DNA of 64,000 nucleotides from Edaphobacter acidisoli (GTDB lineage Bacteria; Acidobacteriota; Terriglobia; Terriglobales; Acidobacteriaceae): NCBI RefSeq assembly GCF_014642855.1, contig NZ_BMJB01000002.1, forward strand, positions 339,233-403,232, given 5' to 3'. The position numbers and the translations under genes are program-made. Shown one piece after another: positions 35,013 to 45,300 of this stretch (position 1 is its first letter; every line of letters starts with the position of its first letter). The notes below the pieces were generated by a model. The model was not told the origin of the DNA, did not search any database, and saw only the letters and a list, made by a program, of their open reading frames with translations.

Positions 35013-35884
35013 TGTTCGGCCTGCTTTGCTGTTTGCATCTTCGATGGATGCTTCAGGGAATAGACGCGGACGTAGTCGACGAGCATCTGCTGCGGGAATT
35101 TGGTTGTTGCGTCTGGAAGGCCCGGCCAGTAGCCGCCTACGGCGAAGTTGAGGATGATGAAGAAGGGGTGGTCGTAGACCCACTTCGTGCCGGGTGGCAG
35201 GTCGGCTGGGGTACGGTGGGCTACGAGGTGGTCGTCGAAATAAAATTTGATGTCGTTGGGGGCCCACTCGACCGCGTAGGTGTGGATTGCGGAGTCTACG
35301 GCTTCGCCTGGGGGCAGCGTGAATTTTTGCGAGATGCCGTGGGCGCCGCTGTAGCCGGGGCCGTGGAGAGTGGAGTACATGGTGTCAGGCGCGCCGATGG
35401 TTTCGAGGATGTCGATCTCGCCGGAGTTTGGCCAGCCTACTTGTGGGATGTCTTCGCCGAGGAGCCAGAAGGCGGGCCAGATGCCTTTGCCGACGGGGAG
35501 CTTCATGCGGGCTTCGAAGCGTCCGTAGGCCTGGGCGAAGTGGCCCAGCGTGCGGATGCGGCCAGAGGTGTAGTGGCGAGGGATGTTGTCTTTGCCGGTG
35601 AAGTCTTCCTTGCGCGCGGTGATGACGAGGTTTCCGTCGCGCTGCTCGACGTTAGCAGGACGCGAGGTGTATGTTTCCTGTTCGTTGTTGCCGTGGCCGC
35701 TGCCTCCGGTCTCGAACGACCATTTGGCTGGGTCGGGGCTGGAGCCGTTGGGGCCGTTGAACTCGTCGCTCCAGGTGAGCTGCCATTTGGTATTTGGTTG
35801 CTGCGCTTGTGCGGCTGCGAAGGGTACGAGCAGCAGCGCGAGGCAGGCCAGCTTGAAGCGATGAAGACTTGGAGGCTCGGTCAT
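35009..35884 (-). CDS. Secreted glycoside hydrolase family 16 (beta-glucanase/laminarinase-like)
   Basis: A 291-residue exported enzyme. The signal peptide ends AAAQA (about residue 27). The catalytic motif EIDILE gives nucleophile E156 and acid/base E161 in GEIDILETIG. WPAFWLLGED and DDHLVAHRTP are GH16 landmarks. GH16 enzymes cleave beta-1,3(-1,4)-glucans and related polymers. An in-frame TTG at 35899 is an alternative start. It sits between phoH and ybeY, and its stop is coupled to ybeY. Confidence 0.92.
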   Translation of the reverse strand: MTEPPSLHRFKLACLALLLVPFAAAQAQQPNTKWQLTWSDEFNGPNGSSPDPAKWSFETGGSGHGNNEQETYTSRPANVEQRDGNLVITARKEDFTGKDNIPRHYTSGRIRTLGHFAQAYGRFEARMKLPVGKGIWPAFWLLGEDIPQVGWPNSGEIDILETIGAPDTMYSTLHGPGYSGAHGISQKFTLPPGEAVDSAIHTYAVEWAPNDIKFYFDDHLVAHRTPADLPPGTKWVYDHPFFIILNFAVGGYWPGLPDATTKFPQQMLVDYVRVYSLKHPSKMQTAKQAEQ

Positions 35885-35907
35885 AGGATCGAAGTTCAAA
35901 AAGATAA

Positions 35908-35929
35908 CAGAGGGCCCGAAAGCCCTCTG
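35908..35929 (-). terminator. Terminator between phoH and the GH16 gene
   Basis: Perfect 8-bp stem CAGAGGGC/GCCCTCTG with 6-base loop. Read on the minus strand it is followed by TTATCTTTTTG. It should limit read-through from phoH into GH16-ybeY. Confidence 0.75.
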
Positions 35930-35958
35930 CTGATGTATGGTATCGCAGGCTGGTTGCG

Positions 35959-37005
35959 TTACTGCGGTTTGGCCGCGATCTTTGCTGGCGCGGCTGGAGC
36001 GATTGCAGACGGTTCGGGCAGCGTCGTTTCGCCGAGGGCGAGCGGGAGCTGTTGCTGGGCGCGGCCGTAGCTGTCGTAGGCGCGGACGATGCGCTGGACG
36101 AGCTGGTGGCGGACGACGTCGACGTCTTCGAACTGGCAGAAACGGATGCCTTCGACGCCGTCGAGGACATGGATCGCTTCAATCAGACCGGACTTCTTCG
36201 GGTTGGGAAGGTCGATCTGGGTGAGGTCGCCGGTGATGACGGCCTTGGAGTTGTTGCCCATGCGGGTGAGGAACATCTTCATCTGCTCGGTGGTGGTGTT
36301 CTGCGCCTCGTCCATGATGATGAAGGCGTCGTTGAGGGTGCGTCCGCGCATGAAGGCGAGCGGTGCGACCTCGATGACATTGGTCTCGAGCATCTTGTCG
36401 ACCTTGACTGGATCGACGAGGTCGTAGAGTGCGTCGTAGAGCGGGCGCAGGTAGGGATCGACCTTTTCCTGGAGGCTGCCGGGCAGGAAGCCGAGACGTT
36501 CGCCGGCTTCAACGGCGGGGCGGACGAGGATGATGCGGCTGATCTTTTTGGCCATGAGCGCGGAGACGGCCATCGCCACGGCGAGGTAGGTTTTGCCGGT
36601 TCCGGCGGGACCGAGGCCGAAGGTCATGTCGCATTGTTCGATGGCCTCGACGTACTTGCGCTGGTTGGGCGAGCGCGGCTGCACCATGCGCTTGACGCCG
36701 GCGGAGCGCTGTTTGCTGGATTCGACGAGGGAGCGGAGGGTGACGGAGGGATCGGCGAGGAGCATGCGCAACATGCCGTTGAGTTCGCCGTTCTGCAGGT
36801 AGACGCCGGAGCGTCGGAGGTGGTCGAAGTCGGTGAAGATTTGTTCGACGCGGGCCACACTGGCGGGTTCGCCTGTGACGTGGATGGCGTCGGAGCGGAG
36901 ATCGATCGTGACGTTGAGTTTGTCCTCAAGGAGCCTGAGGTTTTCGTCGTGGGTCCCGTAGAGGGGCTCAATGCCAGGGGTGATTTCCAGGGATTGTTTG
37001 ATCAA
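35959..37005 (-). CDS. phoH: PhoH-like ATPase
   Basis: A 348-residue PhoH-family ATPase with Walker A GPAGTGKT at 132-139 and the Walker B-like segment AFIIMDEAQNT. The N-terminal KH-like part (about 20-100) is typical of the PhoH-like/YbeZ group associated with YbeY in RNA metabolism. The GTGP-type ITGDLTQIDLP motif is present. Here ybeY is two genes downstream, with a GH16 gene and a terminator in between. Confidence 0.92.
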   Translation of the reverse strand: MIKQSLEITPGIEPLYGTHDENLRLLEDKLNVTIDLRSDAIHVTGEPASVARVEQIFTDFDHLRRSGVYLQNGELNGMLRMLLADPSVTLRSLVESSKQRSAGVKRMVQPRSPNQRKYVEAIEQCDMTFGLGPAGTGKTYLAVAMAVSALMAKKISRIILVRPAVEAGERLGFLPGSLQEKVDPYLRPLYDALYDLVDPVKVDKMLETNVIEVAPLAFMRGRTLNDAFIIMDEAQNTTTEQMKMFLTRMGNNSKAVITGDLTQIDLPNPKKSGLIEAIHVLDGVEGIRFCQFEDVDVVRHQLVQRIVRAYDSYGRAQQQLPLALGETTLPEPSAIAPAAPAKIAAKPQ

Positions 37006-37386
37006 ATCGGGTGCTGACCTCCGTCAGGCGATGCTGGGTTACTCGCCCTGTTAATTAGACAGGCGAAGTGGGCTGGGAGTTGCTGTTTTTGCAAATGTAG
37101 AGCAGGGAAGGGTTTTGGTAAGGGGATTGCGGCCGGGATGGTGAAATGCACCAATCGAGTACCAAAGATGCGCACAGAGTAGCCCGCTCCGGGTGGGGCG
37201 TCAAGGGGCAAATTCTGTGGCGGGAATCGCTGGAAATACAGCGTGCCCTCACAAGATATGCGGTTGACCGTTGGCGGCAAGTCTCGTAGACTTAGAAATT
37301 GCAGGGTGTGCGGCAGGCGTGTGTTTCAGCCCGCTTTGGCCTGCACCCCATTCCCCCCTCCAAACGGGTTGAGAGAAGAGAGTTCT
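37006..37386. other. Divergent intergenic region between phoH and rpsT
   Basis: The 381-bp spacer carries the rpsT promoter and a ~94-base rpsT leader. The phoH promoter should lie near 37010-37100, where I see no clear pair. No gene seen. Confidence 0.5.
37264..37292 (+). promoter_or_regulatory. Sigma70 promoter of rpsT
   Basis: TTGACC (37264-37269), a 17-base spacer, and TAGACT (37287-37292). It leaves a leader of about 88 bases before the ATG, containing GC-rich segments (GCAGGGTG and GGCCTGCACCCC) that could pair. This is compatible with an S20 autoregulatory leader, which is inference. Confidence 0.65.
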
Positions 37387-37659
37387 ATGGCAAATCATGT
37401 TTCGTCGTTGAAGCGCGCACGTCAGACCGAGACCAAGACCGCGGTGAACCGCGCCAACAAGAGCAAGCTGCGTGGCACGCTGCGCACGCTGCGCGAGGCC
37501 ATTGCGGCCGGCGATAAGGGGACGCTGGGCAAGGCTTACAGCGAGACCGTTTCGGTGCTCGATAAGAGCGTCCAGAAGGGCGTGCTGCACAAGAACACCG
37601 CCAGCAGGTACAAGAGCCGGTTGAATGCGCGCGTCAAGGCTGTCGCGACGGCCAAGTAG
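37387..37659 (+). CDS. rpsT: 30S ribosomal protein S20
   Basis: A 90-residue, strongly basic protein with [15 protein letters not shown] at the start, then [16 protein letters not shown] and the C-terminal [20 protein letters not shown], the S20 signature. The start is ATG 37387 after a purine-rich AGAGAAGAGAG. It binds 16S rRNA early in 30S assembly. It is monocistronic, with its own promoter and terminator. Confidence 0.97.
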   Translation: MANHVSSLKRARQTETKTAVNRANKSKLRGTLRTLREAIAAGDKGTLGKAYSETVSVLDKSVQKGVLHKNTASRYKSRLNARVKAVATAK

Positions 37660-37739
37660 TCCGGCCCCTGCGCTTTTTTGCGCATGCTGGGTAAGATTTT
37701 GACTTTGTGCAGGTTATTGCGTTTTGTTTACTCAAGAGT

Positions 37740-37761
37740 AAAGCCCCGTTTTCGGGGCTTT
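37740..37761 (+). terminator. Terminator of rpsT
   Basis: 9-bp stem AAAGCCCCG/CGGGGCTTT with a TTTT loop, followed by TTCTTTTTG. The flank GAGTAAAGCCCCG resembles the terminators at the end of repeat copies A and B, but the rest of the element is absent. Confidence 0.9.
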
Positions 37762-37794
37762 TTCTTTTTGAGATGGCAAGCGAAGATCCTTTGA

Positions 37795-38658
37795 CTAGTG
37801 CAGGCGGGCGATCTCGCGGGTGTAGAGGGTGTTGCGGGGGAATTCGTGTGAGAGGGAGATGAGGATGGCTTTGCACTGCTCGGTGTGGCCGTCGCGGAGT
37901 TCGCCTACGGCGAGCATCAGGCGGGCGAACGGGGCGGTGAAGTGACCGCGTTCGGCTGTGAGGGTGAGCAGGCGGACGCCTTCGGCTTTGCTGGTGCCTG
38001 CGCCGGTGAGGCCGAGAATCCAGCGGATGGGCGCGGCCTTGAGGCTGAGCATGTAGTTCTCGATGCCGACGGCGAGGTTGGCGTCGTAGAGGGTGGGATC
38101 GACGGCGAGGGCTTGTTTGGCGTAGCTGCTGGCGATCTCGCTGTAGCGGTAGGCGCCGTACTCGTGGCGATCGATGAGCGAGGCCCAGTCGGCGCGCATG
38201 CCGGAGACGACGGCTTTGGCGTAGAGGGCGTTGGCGTCGCGCGGGTTGCGCTTGAGGGCGGCGTCGGCGAGCTGGTCGGTCTGGGTGGTGCGATTGAGGA
38301 AGCCCTGCTTGATGGCTGGATCGACCGCGGGGGGCTTGCGGGATTCGAAGCGGCTGTCGTCGGCGAAGAGCTCGATGTCGAGGACGCCGAGCTGGTCGAA
38401 TTCGTTGAAGATGTAGGCGGCGGCGTCGGAGGCGGGGCCGAGCGGGTCTTCGGGGTGCTCGGTCATCCACTGGTTGAAGTCGTTGTGGGCCTTGGCGAAG
38501 TCGAGGTTGTACATGGCATAGTAGCCGTCGTTGAGCGCGTTGCCGGTGAGCGGTGTGCTGGCTTGGGCAACGGAGACGGCTGTTAACAGGAGCAGCAGGA
38601 GATGGATCGGGTTGGGCTGCCTGCACCTGCTGCGTCGATGTTTGGGCCGGTGTGACAT
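37795..38658 (-). CDS. Exported TPR-like hypothetical protein
   Basis: A 287-residue protein. From ATG 38658 the N-terminus is basic (RPKHRRSRCRQ) followed by a hydrophobic signal/anchor (HLLLLLLTAVSVAQA). The remainder is helical with TPR-like pairs (YYAMYNLDFAKAHNDFNQWM, ALKRNPRDANALYAKAV, ALAVDPTLYDANLAVGI). It probably acts as a periplasmic scaffold; its partner is unknown. Next to the start of the polysaccharide region, but separated from the epimerase gene by 97 bp. Confidence 0.7.
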   Translation of the reverse strand: MSHRPKHRRSRCRQPNPIHLLLLLLTAVSVAQASTPLTGNALNDGYYAMYNLDFAKAHNDFNQWMTEHPEDPLGPASDAAAYIFNEFDQLGVLDIELFADDSRFESRKPPAVDPAIKQGFLNRTTQTDQLADAALKRNPRDANALYAKAVVSGMRADWASLIDRHEYGAYRYSEIASSYAKQALAVDPTLYDANLAVGIENYMLSLKAAPIRWILGLTGAGTSKAEGVRLLTLTAERGHFTAPFARLMLAVGELRDGHTEQCKAILISLSHEFPRNTLYTREIARLH

Positions 38659-38755
38659 TCGCTTCTTTTCTACGCTCTTTGAGACGGAGGTCGAGGGCAA
38701 AGGGGTGCCTGGGGGTGGAACCTCTTTGTTTGCAGTGCTTCAATATGGTGAATCT

Positions 38756-39724
38756 CTAACGCTGCAAGGCCGTCTCTTTTTTCTCTTTCTCCTCGACGTA
38801 CCAGGCTACGGTCTTTTTGAGGCCTTCGTGGAAGAGTGCTTTGGGCTGGTAGCCGAGCTCTTTGGTGGCGCGGGAGATGTCGGCGAGGGAGTGCTTGATG
38901 TCGCCTTCGCGCTCGGGGCCGTAGTTGGGCTTGCGGGTGAAGCCGAGATGCTCGGCGATGGTGGCGTAGACCTCGTTGAGGGTGTGGCTGTGGCCGGTGC
39001 CGATGTTGAAGACGCGTCCGGTGGCGACTTCGCTGGGAGCGGTCGAGGCGAGCAGGTTGGCGCTGACGGCGTTGTCGACGTAGTTGAAGTCGCGGCTGGT
39101 GAGGCCGTCGCCGAAGATGGTGGGGGTCTCGCCGGCCATCATGCGGAAGGTGAACTGCGCGATGACGCCGGAGTAGGGCGAGTCGGCCGCCTGGCGGGGC
39201 CCGAAGATGTTGAAGTAGCGCAGGCAGACGCCTTCGAGACCGTAGGCACGATAGAAAGACTGGATGTAGTACTCGCAGGTGAGCTTCTGCACGGCGTAGG
39301 GCGAGAGCGGACGCGGGAGCATGTCTTCCTGCTTGGGCTGCGTGGGCTGGTCGCCGTAGGCCGACGAGGAGGCGGCGTAGACGATGCGCTTGACGCGGGC
39401 GTCGCGCGCGGCGATGAGCAGGTTGAGCGTGCCGTTGATGTTGGACTCGTGCGAGGTGAGCGGGTCTTTGACGGAGCGGGGAACGGAGGCGAGCGCGCCC
39501 TGGTGGAGGATGTAGTCGACGCCTTCGCAGGCGGCGCGGACGCCGGTTGTGTCCTGGAGGTCCATCTGCTGGAAGTCGATGGAGGAGCGGATGTCGGCGA
39601 GGTTTTCGAGGTTGCCGGTGGAGAGGTTGTCGAAGCCGCGGACCTCGTGGCCCTGCTCGAGGAGCGTGTGGGCGAGGGTTGAACCGATGAAGCCTGCGAT
39701 GCCGGTGATCAGATAACGAGCCAT
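38756..39724 (-). CDS. NAD-dependent sugar-nucleotide epimerase (SDR family, UDP-GlcNAc/Glc 4-epimerase-like)
   Basis: A 322-residue extended SDR protein. The start is ATG 39724 after GGAGG, and TGIAGFIGS (7-15) is the NAD loop. The active-site YxxxK is in PYAVQKLTCEYY, with AASSSAYGD supplying the Ser/Thr. RYFNIFGPRQ is typical of WbpP/GalE-like UDP-(N-acetyl)hexosamine 4-epimerases. It would supply a sugar nucleotide for the polysaccharide made by the downstream region. Divergent from the UDP-sugar dehydrogenase gene. Confidence 0.88.
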   Translation of the reverse strand: MARYLITGIAGFIGSTLAHTLLEQGHEVRGFDNLSTGNLENLADIRSSIDFQQMDLQDTTGVRAACEGVDYILHQGALASVPRSVKDPLTSHESNINGTLNLLIAARDARVKRIVYAASSSAYGDQPTQPKQEDMLPRPLSPYAVQKLTCEYYIQSFYRAYGLEGVCLRYFNIFGPRQAADSPYSGVIAQFTFRMMAGETPTIFGDGLTSRDFNYVDNAVSANLLASTAPSEVATGRVFNIGTGHSHTLNEVYATIAEHLGFTRKPNYGPEREGDIKHSLADISRATKELGYQPKALFHEGLKKTVAWYVEEKEKKETALQR

Positions 39725-40130
39725 CTTTCCTCCGCCCGGTGTGCTGCTTCGGGCTTGTGTTTCGTGTTTGATTTTCGGCGCCGCCGGCTTGCGCCAGCGA
39801 ATGCTCCGGCGGCGTTTGTTGAACACTTCATCTCATCAATGAAATTCGTTCAGGTCGATGGCACTTTTGTGCAGTTTGCGCGATGGTGCGCGATTTTGAG
39901 TTTTCCAAAAGGTCGTTTGAGTGTTCTTTAACACTATAGGAGCGCCGGATTGCTGGAGTGTGACGCGATTGCGCGAGCGGGATTACCAACGTTTTCGACA
40001 GATGCAGGTTGCGAGGAAAAGGCTGTATCGAAGATGCGAAAAGCACGTCCTCCCACTCTCGCGGAAGGATGACAACTTTGTGGTGTGGGCTTTCTGCCGC
40101 AGAAAACAGGGGATGCGATAATCGGGAAGT
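39725..40130. other. Divergent intergenic region with a dispersed-repeat fragment
   Basis: It holds AAAAGCACGTC (40039-40049, also inverted at about 32959-32970) and an 18-base word at 40059-40076 that is the reverse complement of 82-99. It must carry promoters for the epimerase and dehydrogenase genes. No gene seen. Confidence 0.5.
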
Positions 40131-41498
40131 ATGCCGACTAACCTACCTGTTGTCCTGCCGAAGATTGCCGAGGAACGCCTTAACCGCTTGAAGAACCGCA
40201 CGGCCAGGATTGGCGTGATTGGCCTGGGCTATGTTGGATTGCCTCTGTCGCTGCTGCTGTCGGAAGCCGGCTTCAAGGTGACGGGCTTCGATATCGATGA
40301 GAAGAAGGTCGTCGAGCTGGAGGCGGGGCGCTCGTACATCTTCCGCATTCCTGCGGAAGATATTCAGGCCGCGCGCAAGCAGGGGTTCTCGGCGACGACG
40401 GACTTCTCGCATCTGTCGGAGCAGGACGCGATCATTATGTGCGTGCCGACTCCGCTGACGGAACACCGTGAGCCGGACCTGAGCTACGTGGAGAACACGG
40501 CGAAGTCTGCGGCGCCGTGGGTGCGCGAAGGGCAGTTGGTGGTGCTGGAGAGCACGACGTATCCGGGCACGACGGAAGAGCTGATGATTCCTGTGCTCGA
40601 AGCCGGCAATACGCAGGGCCTGAAGGTGCAGGGCAAGGGCGCGGTTGCGGAGAAGGGCGTCTTCTACGTGGCGTTTTCGCCTGAGCGCGAAGATCCAGGC
40701 AACACGACGGTCGCGCGGCGCGATATTCCGAAGGTTGTCGGCGGGCACGAAGAGATTGCAACGGAGCTGGCTTCGGCGCTGTATGAGGCCATCTTTACGC
40801 GCGCGGTAAGGGTGAGCTCGACGCGCGCGGCTGAGATGACGAAGCTGCTCGAAAATATTTATCGCTGCGTGAATATTGCGCTGGTGAATGAGCTGAAGGT
40901 GCTGGCGCTCAGGATGGACATGGATATCTGGGAGGTCATCGATGCGGCTTCGACGAAGCCGTTCGGGTTTCATCCGTTCTATCCGGGGCCGGGGCTGGGC
41001 GGGCACTGCATTCCGATCGATCCGTTCTACCTGAGCTGGAAGGCGAAGGAGTACGACTTCAACACACGCTTTATCGAACTGGCTGGCGAGGTGAATGAGG
41101 CCATGCCTGCGCACGTGGTGCAGTATGTCGCGCGTGGGCTGAATCAGCACAAGAAGGCGCTGAATGGAGCGCGGGTCCTGATGCTGGGGATGGCTTACAA
41201 GAAGGACATCGACGATCTGCGTGAGTCTCCGTCGCTGACGGTGATTGAGCTGCTGCGCGAGCAGGGCGCTGAGGTGCTGTACAACGATCCGTACTTCGCG
41301 AAGGTGGGACGCGGGCGCAGGTACAACCTGAACATGACCTGCACGCCGCTGGATAATCTGGAGCAGTATGACTGTGTGCTGATCATGACGGACCACTCCG
41401 ACTACGACTACGAGGACATTGTGAAGCGTTCGCGGCTCGTAGTGGACTCAAGAAACGCAACGAAAGGCATTCAGTCAGAAAAAATTGTTCGTTGCTAG
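40131..41498 (+). CDS. Nucleotide-sugar dehydrogenase (WbpA/WecC-like UDP-N-acetylhexosamine dehydrogenase)
   Basis: A 455-residue UDP-glucose/GDP-mannose dehydrogenase family enzyme that oxidises C6 of a UDP-sugar in two NAD steps to a uronic acid. The NAD loop GLGYVG is at 31-36 and the catalytic Cys is C293 in GGHCIPIDP. RFIELAGEVNEAMP and GMAYKKDIDDLRESPS are WbpA/WecC-type rather than Ugd-type features. It would make an acidic residue for the surface polysaccharide. Confidence 0.9.
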   Translation: MPTNLPVVLPKIAEERLNRLKNRTARIGVIGLGYVGLPLSLLLSEAGFKVTGFDIDEKKVVELEAGRSYIFRIPAEDIQAARKQGFSATTDFSHLSEQDAIIMCVPTPLTEHREPDLSYVENTAKSAAPWVREGQLVVLESTTYPGTTEELMIPVLEAGNTQGLKVQGKGAVAEKGVFYVAFSPEREDPGNTTVARRDIPKVVGGHEEIATELASALYEAIFTRAVRVSSTRAAEMTKLLENIYRCVNIALVNELKVLALRMDMDIWEVIDAASTKPFGFHPFYPGPGLGGHCIPIDPFYLSWKAKEYDFNTRFIELAGEVNEAMPAHVVQYVARGLNQHKKALNGARVLMLGMAYKKDIDDLRESPSLTVIELLREQGAEVLYNDPYFAKVGRGRRYNLNMTCTPLDNLEQYDCVLIMTDHSDYDYEDIVKRSRLVVDSRNATKGIQSEKIVRC

Positions 41499-42331
41499 CT
41501 AAATGCAGATGTATGGCTGGATGTGGCGGGGTGAATGTCGCTAAGTCGATTAACATGCCGGAATATTGGGATTTTCCACATGCAGAGGCACGAATCTGTG
41601 TGCTATAAAGGCTGAAGCCAGCGCAGACTTCAACATAGTCGCAATTGTTTGCGTTATTTGTGCATTCGATTGATGCGCGCGGCTGATTTTACGGAACTTC
41701 CTGCCTTGAAAATTTGTGACCTCTGCTGCGGAGCTATCTCTGCGGTGAGGACTGTTTTTTTGCGCGAGGCTCCGGCCTACTTTGGCGCTACTTGATTCTG
41801 CCGGTTCTGAATGATCAGGAGAGGCCGCTCGGCGAGCGGATTTTATTCTCAGGCAGGCAATCAGAGTTGATGTTTCTCCGCAATCCCTCCCCAGTTTTCA
41901 ACTCCATCCTTGATGGCACTACGAAGGTGCTGAGCCGTGCCTCGGACAGCGCTTGCGCAATGACCTGAGGCCAGTTCAGGAGAGGTTCCTGAAGGCTTCG
42001 ATCTGAGACCCGTAACAGGCCTGCAGGCTTGTGCGCCACTGACCATACATTACGAAAGTAACATACGACTTGGCGGTGAAGGTGAGCCGCAGATGAGGCC
42101 GCGGGGTCGTGTGCTTATCCAGCATAAATAGGTACTTTCGGCTGTTTCCGAGCTCAAGTTTCGGTGTCGATTACCCGAAGGTGTTAATTGGGTCTGCCAC
42201 TTTTTATGACTGTAGTAACCAGTGCCTACTCCGATAAGGTTGGGGTTGGGTGGTGCAAAAACTTGCATGTATGCAGTGCCTAGCAGAGTTGACTCGGCAA
42301 GACCGTTTTCAACCGATTTAGAGGTGTAATT
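41499..42331. other. Long (833 bp) non-coding region upstream of the beta-helix genes
   Basis: I see no frame with protein-like composition on either strand and no recognisable riboswitch or tRNA. The DNA is lower in GC than its neighbours. The 3' part must hold the promoter of the 42332 gene. It could hide a regulatory RNA. Confidence 0.4.
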
Positions 42332-45300
42332 TTGGCGACATTGAAGACGATCGGGGCCGGGGTAGGCGTGTCACTTTTGCTTTTTTGCGTAGGCTGCGGC
42401 ATGGTCGCGATTCCGCAGGCGGAACCAAGCATCAGCCAGGTTTTGCCCCAGACGGTTGCCGCGGGCGCGCAAGGCGTGACGATGACGGTGGTGGGGGCGA
42501 ATTTTTCAAGCGACGCCGTCGTGTTGTGGAACGGGAATACGCTTTCGACTTCGCAGGAGAATGGAAGCACGCTGGCTGCGACGGTTCCGAATGGAAATGT
42601 GGCGTCGCCGGCGGTAGTGCAGTTGATGGTGCAGGACCGGAAGTCCGGCCACAAGTCGAACCCGGTGAATGTCACGATTACATCGCAAAGCTCAGGTAGC
42701 AGCGCGGGGCCAGTGTCGTTGACGATTGCAACGGCATCGTTGACTCCGGGCACGGTGGGCACACTGTACAGCGCGGATCTATCGGCGGCTGGCGGCACGA
42801 TGCCCTATGCCTGGTCGATTGCGTCGGGAGCGCTTCCTGCTGGTCTGACGCTGGACCGTTCCACAGGCGCGATTTCGGGCACGCCGTCAGCGAGCGGGAC
42901 GTTTAATTTTTCCGTCCAGGTGAAGGATGCTGGATCGCCGAGTCAGAGTGCATCGGCAAGCTATTCGATGGTAGTGAACGCTGCCAGCAATAACGCTTCG
43001 AGCGTGACGGGACTGCTGCTGAGCGCGGCGACGCTGCCTGAAGCGTCAGTTGGACAGAGCTATGCTGCATCGCTGGTTGCGAATGGTGGCACGGCACCAT
43101 ATGCATGGACGGTGATCTCTGGCGGGTTGCCAACGGGAGTGACACTGTCGCCGTCGGGAGTGTTTTCTGGGACGCCGTCAGTGAGCGGCACGTTCAGCTT
43201 TACCGTTTCGGTGACGGATTCGGGAAATCCGGCCCAGAAGGCCACGGCCTCGGACTCGATTACGGTTCAAGCGCCTTCGCGAGGCGGAAGCGGCGGCACA
43301 ACGACGACTTCTGGCGGGAGCAGCGGCACTACGACGACCTCCAGCGGGAGTGGTGGCACAACGACGACGACGACTTCTGGCGGAAGCAGCGGTACGACTG
43401 TCACGTTGGCGATTACGACCACGTGGTTGCCGCAGGGGATAGATGGCACGGCATATTCGACGCAGTTGCAGGGCAGTGGAGGAACGCCTGCGTATACGTG
43501 GTCGATCTCTTCGGGGAGTTTGCCTGCAGGATTGACGCTGGGCGCGTCGAACGGAATTATTTCGGGTACGCCTACCGGGCAGGGAACTTCCAACTTCACC
43601 GTTGCGGTGAGTGACAATAGCAGTCCGGCAGAAACGATCTCGCTCGGCGAGTCGATTACGGTTTCGGCGACGGCGCAGCCTACTGGACCAGGGACGACCT
43701 GGTATATCCGTCCTGATGGCGGAACGCGCTACAGCTCGAACATGACGAACGGACAGTGCGATGGCATGGGCGATGCGGCCTATCCTGGGACTGGCACAAA
43801 TCAGCACTGCGCGTTCAACGATTACCGCTACCTGTATCAGGATGGGTCGTATTCGGATGGCTCGACGTTCCCGGCCTGGGGATGGGTTATTGCCGGTGGA
43901 GATACGGTCATCATTCGCGGATCGATTGGAACGGGCGTGTCGTATCGCGTGGGTGCTGCGCCGCCGAGCCAGACTTCGTACTGCGATGCGAACAATATCT
44001 GCTGGGGACTTGCGGGAGATCCGGCCGATTCTTTCAATCCTCCGATACCGGGGGGGACAGCTTCGCAGCCGACGCGCATTCTGGGGGAGAATTACGCTGC
44101 GTGCACAAACCAGTCCGCACGTACGCAGCTGCATGGCGGGACGGGGTTGTACTACGTACTGGATTTGCGGAACACGTCGTACGTGGATGTGCAGTGCCTG
44201 GATATTACGGACTTTTCAGGTTGCAGCAGAGCCGCGGGAACCTGCACCAGCGCGGACGATACAGCTTTGAACGGAATCAGGCTGTACAGCAATGCCACGA
44301 ACATTACGCTGGACGATATACGAGTGCATGGGTTGGGGTATTCGGGTATTGGCGGGCCTCCGGGCACGGGATTCAACGCGAACGATCTGGTCATTCTGGG
44401 TAACGGCGGTGCCGGATGGAATGCTGATCCGGGTGACGGCACGACCGGCGTGGGCACGATGAATGTGACGAACTTTGTCATCAGTTGGAACGGGTGTGCG
44501 GAGGAGTATCCGATTGTCGATGCGGTACCTTATCAGGATTGCCGTGATGACTCGACGGGCGGCTATGGAGATGGATTCGGGACGACCACTTCTCCGAGTC
44601 CTGCTCCAGGATGGCAGATTCACTTCGACCAAGGTGTTGTCAGCTACAACACGCAAGACGGACTGGATGCGCTGCATGTAAATGGGCCGGGGACTTCTGT
44701 TTCATATACTCGAGTGCTTGCGTTCGGCAATGAAGGCCAGCAGCTGAAGGTGGGCGCCATCACGAACATTCAGAATAGCCAGATCGTGGGCAACTGCGCG
44801 GCGATATTGCAGACGATTCCGGGAAGGCCGGCGACGACGGGGGACAACCTTGGTGATACGTGTCGCGCGGCGAACACGGCAGTGGCAATTGTTACGTATC
44901 CGGGTCAGCCGTCGGTCTTTCAGAACAACACGATGATTACTGGAGGAGCTGTAGGGGTCGAGGTGGAGTACGCAACTTCAGACCACGGCGCTACAAACAT
45001 TCTTCAGTACAACAACAACGTGTTTATTGGCTATCAGAATTCGGGCAACGGGGAGTATCCATCACCCATCTATTCGAACAGCGATACGAACATGCTGACG
45101 AACCCGGGTGCGAGCTGGACGAACAATGCCTATCTTGGGCAGAAGTGGACGTGTCCGCAGGCGGGCGAGAGCGCGGCGGTTTGTACCGACCCCGGTCTTG
45201 TGGATGAGACGCTGCACGCCTACGGCTATGGGAATATGGCGCCAGCATCGAGTTCGAGCGCAGTTGTGGGCAAGGGCGCGGCATTGCCGAGCATTACCCT

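Noticed and set aside
37740..37761. Third full copy of the 3'-side repeat element after rpsT
   Set aside because: Only the terminator flank (GAGTAAAGCCCCG) is shared; the conserved blocks ATTGATTTTATG and CTCCTTGTAAAGTCTTGA are missing.
42251..42267. Sigma54-like -24/-12 element (TGG...TTGCA) upstream of the beta-helix genes
   Set aside because: The GG-to-GC spacing is one base longer than the invariant 10, and -24/-12 promoters do not tolerate this; the match is probably chance.
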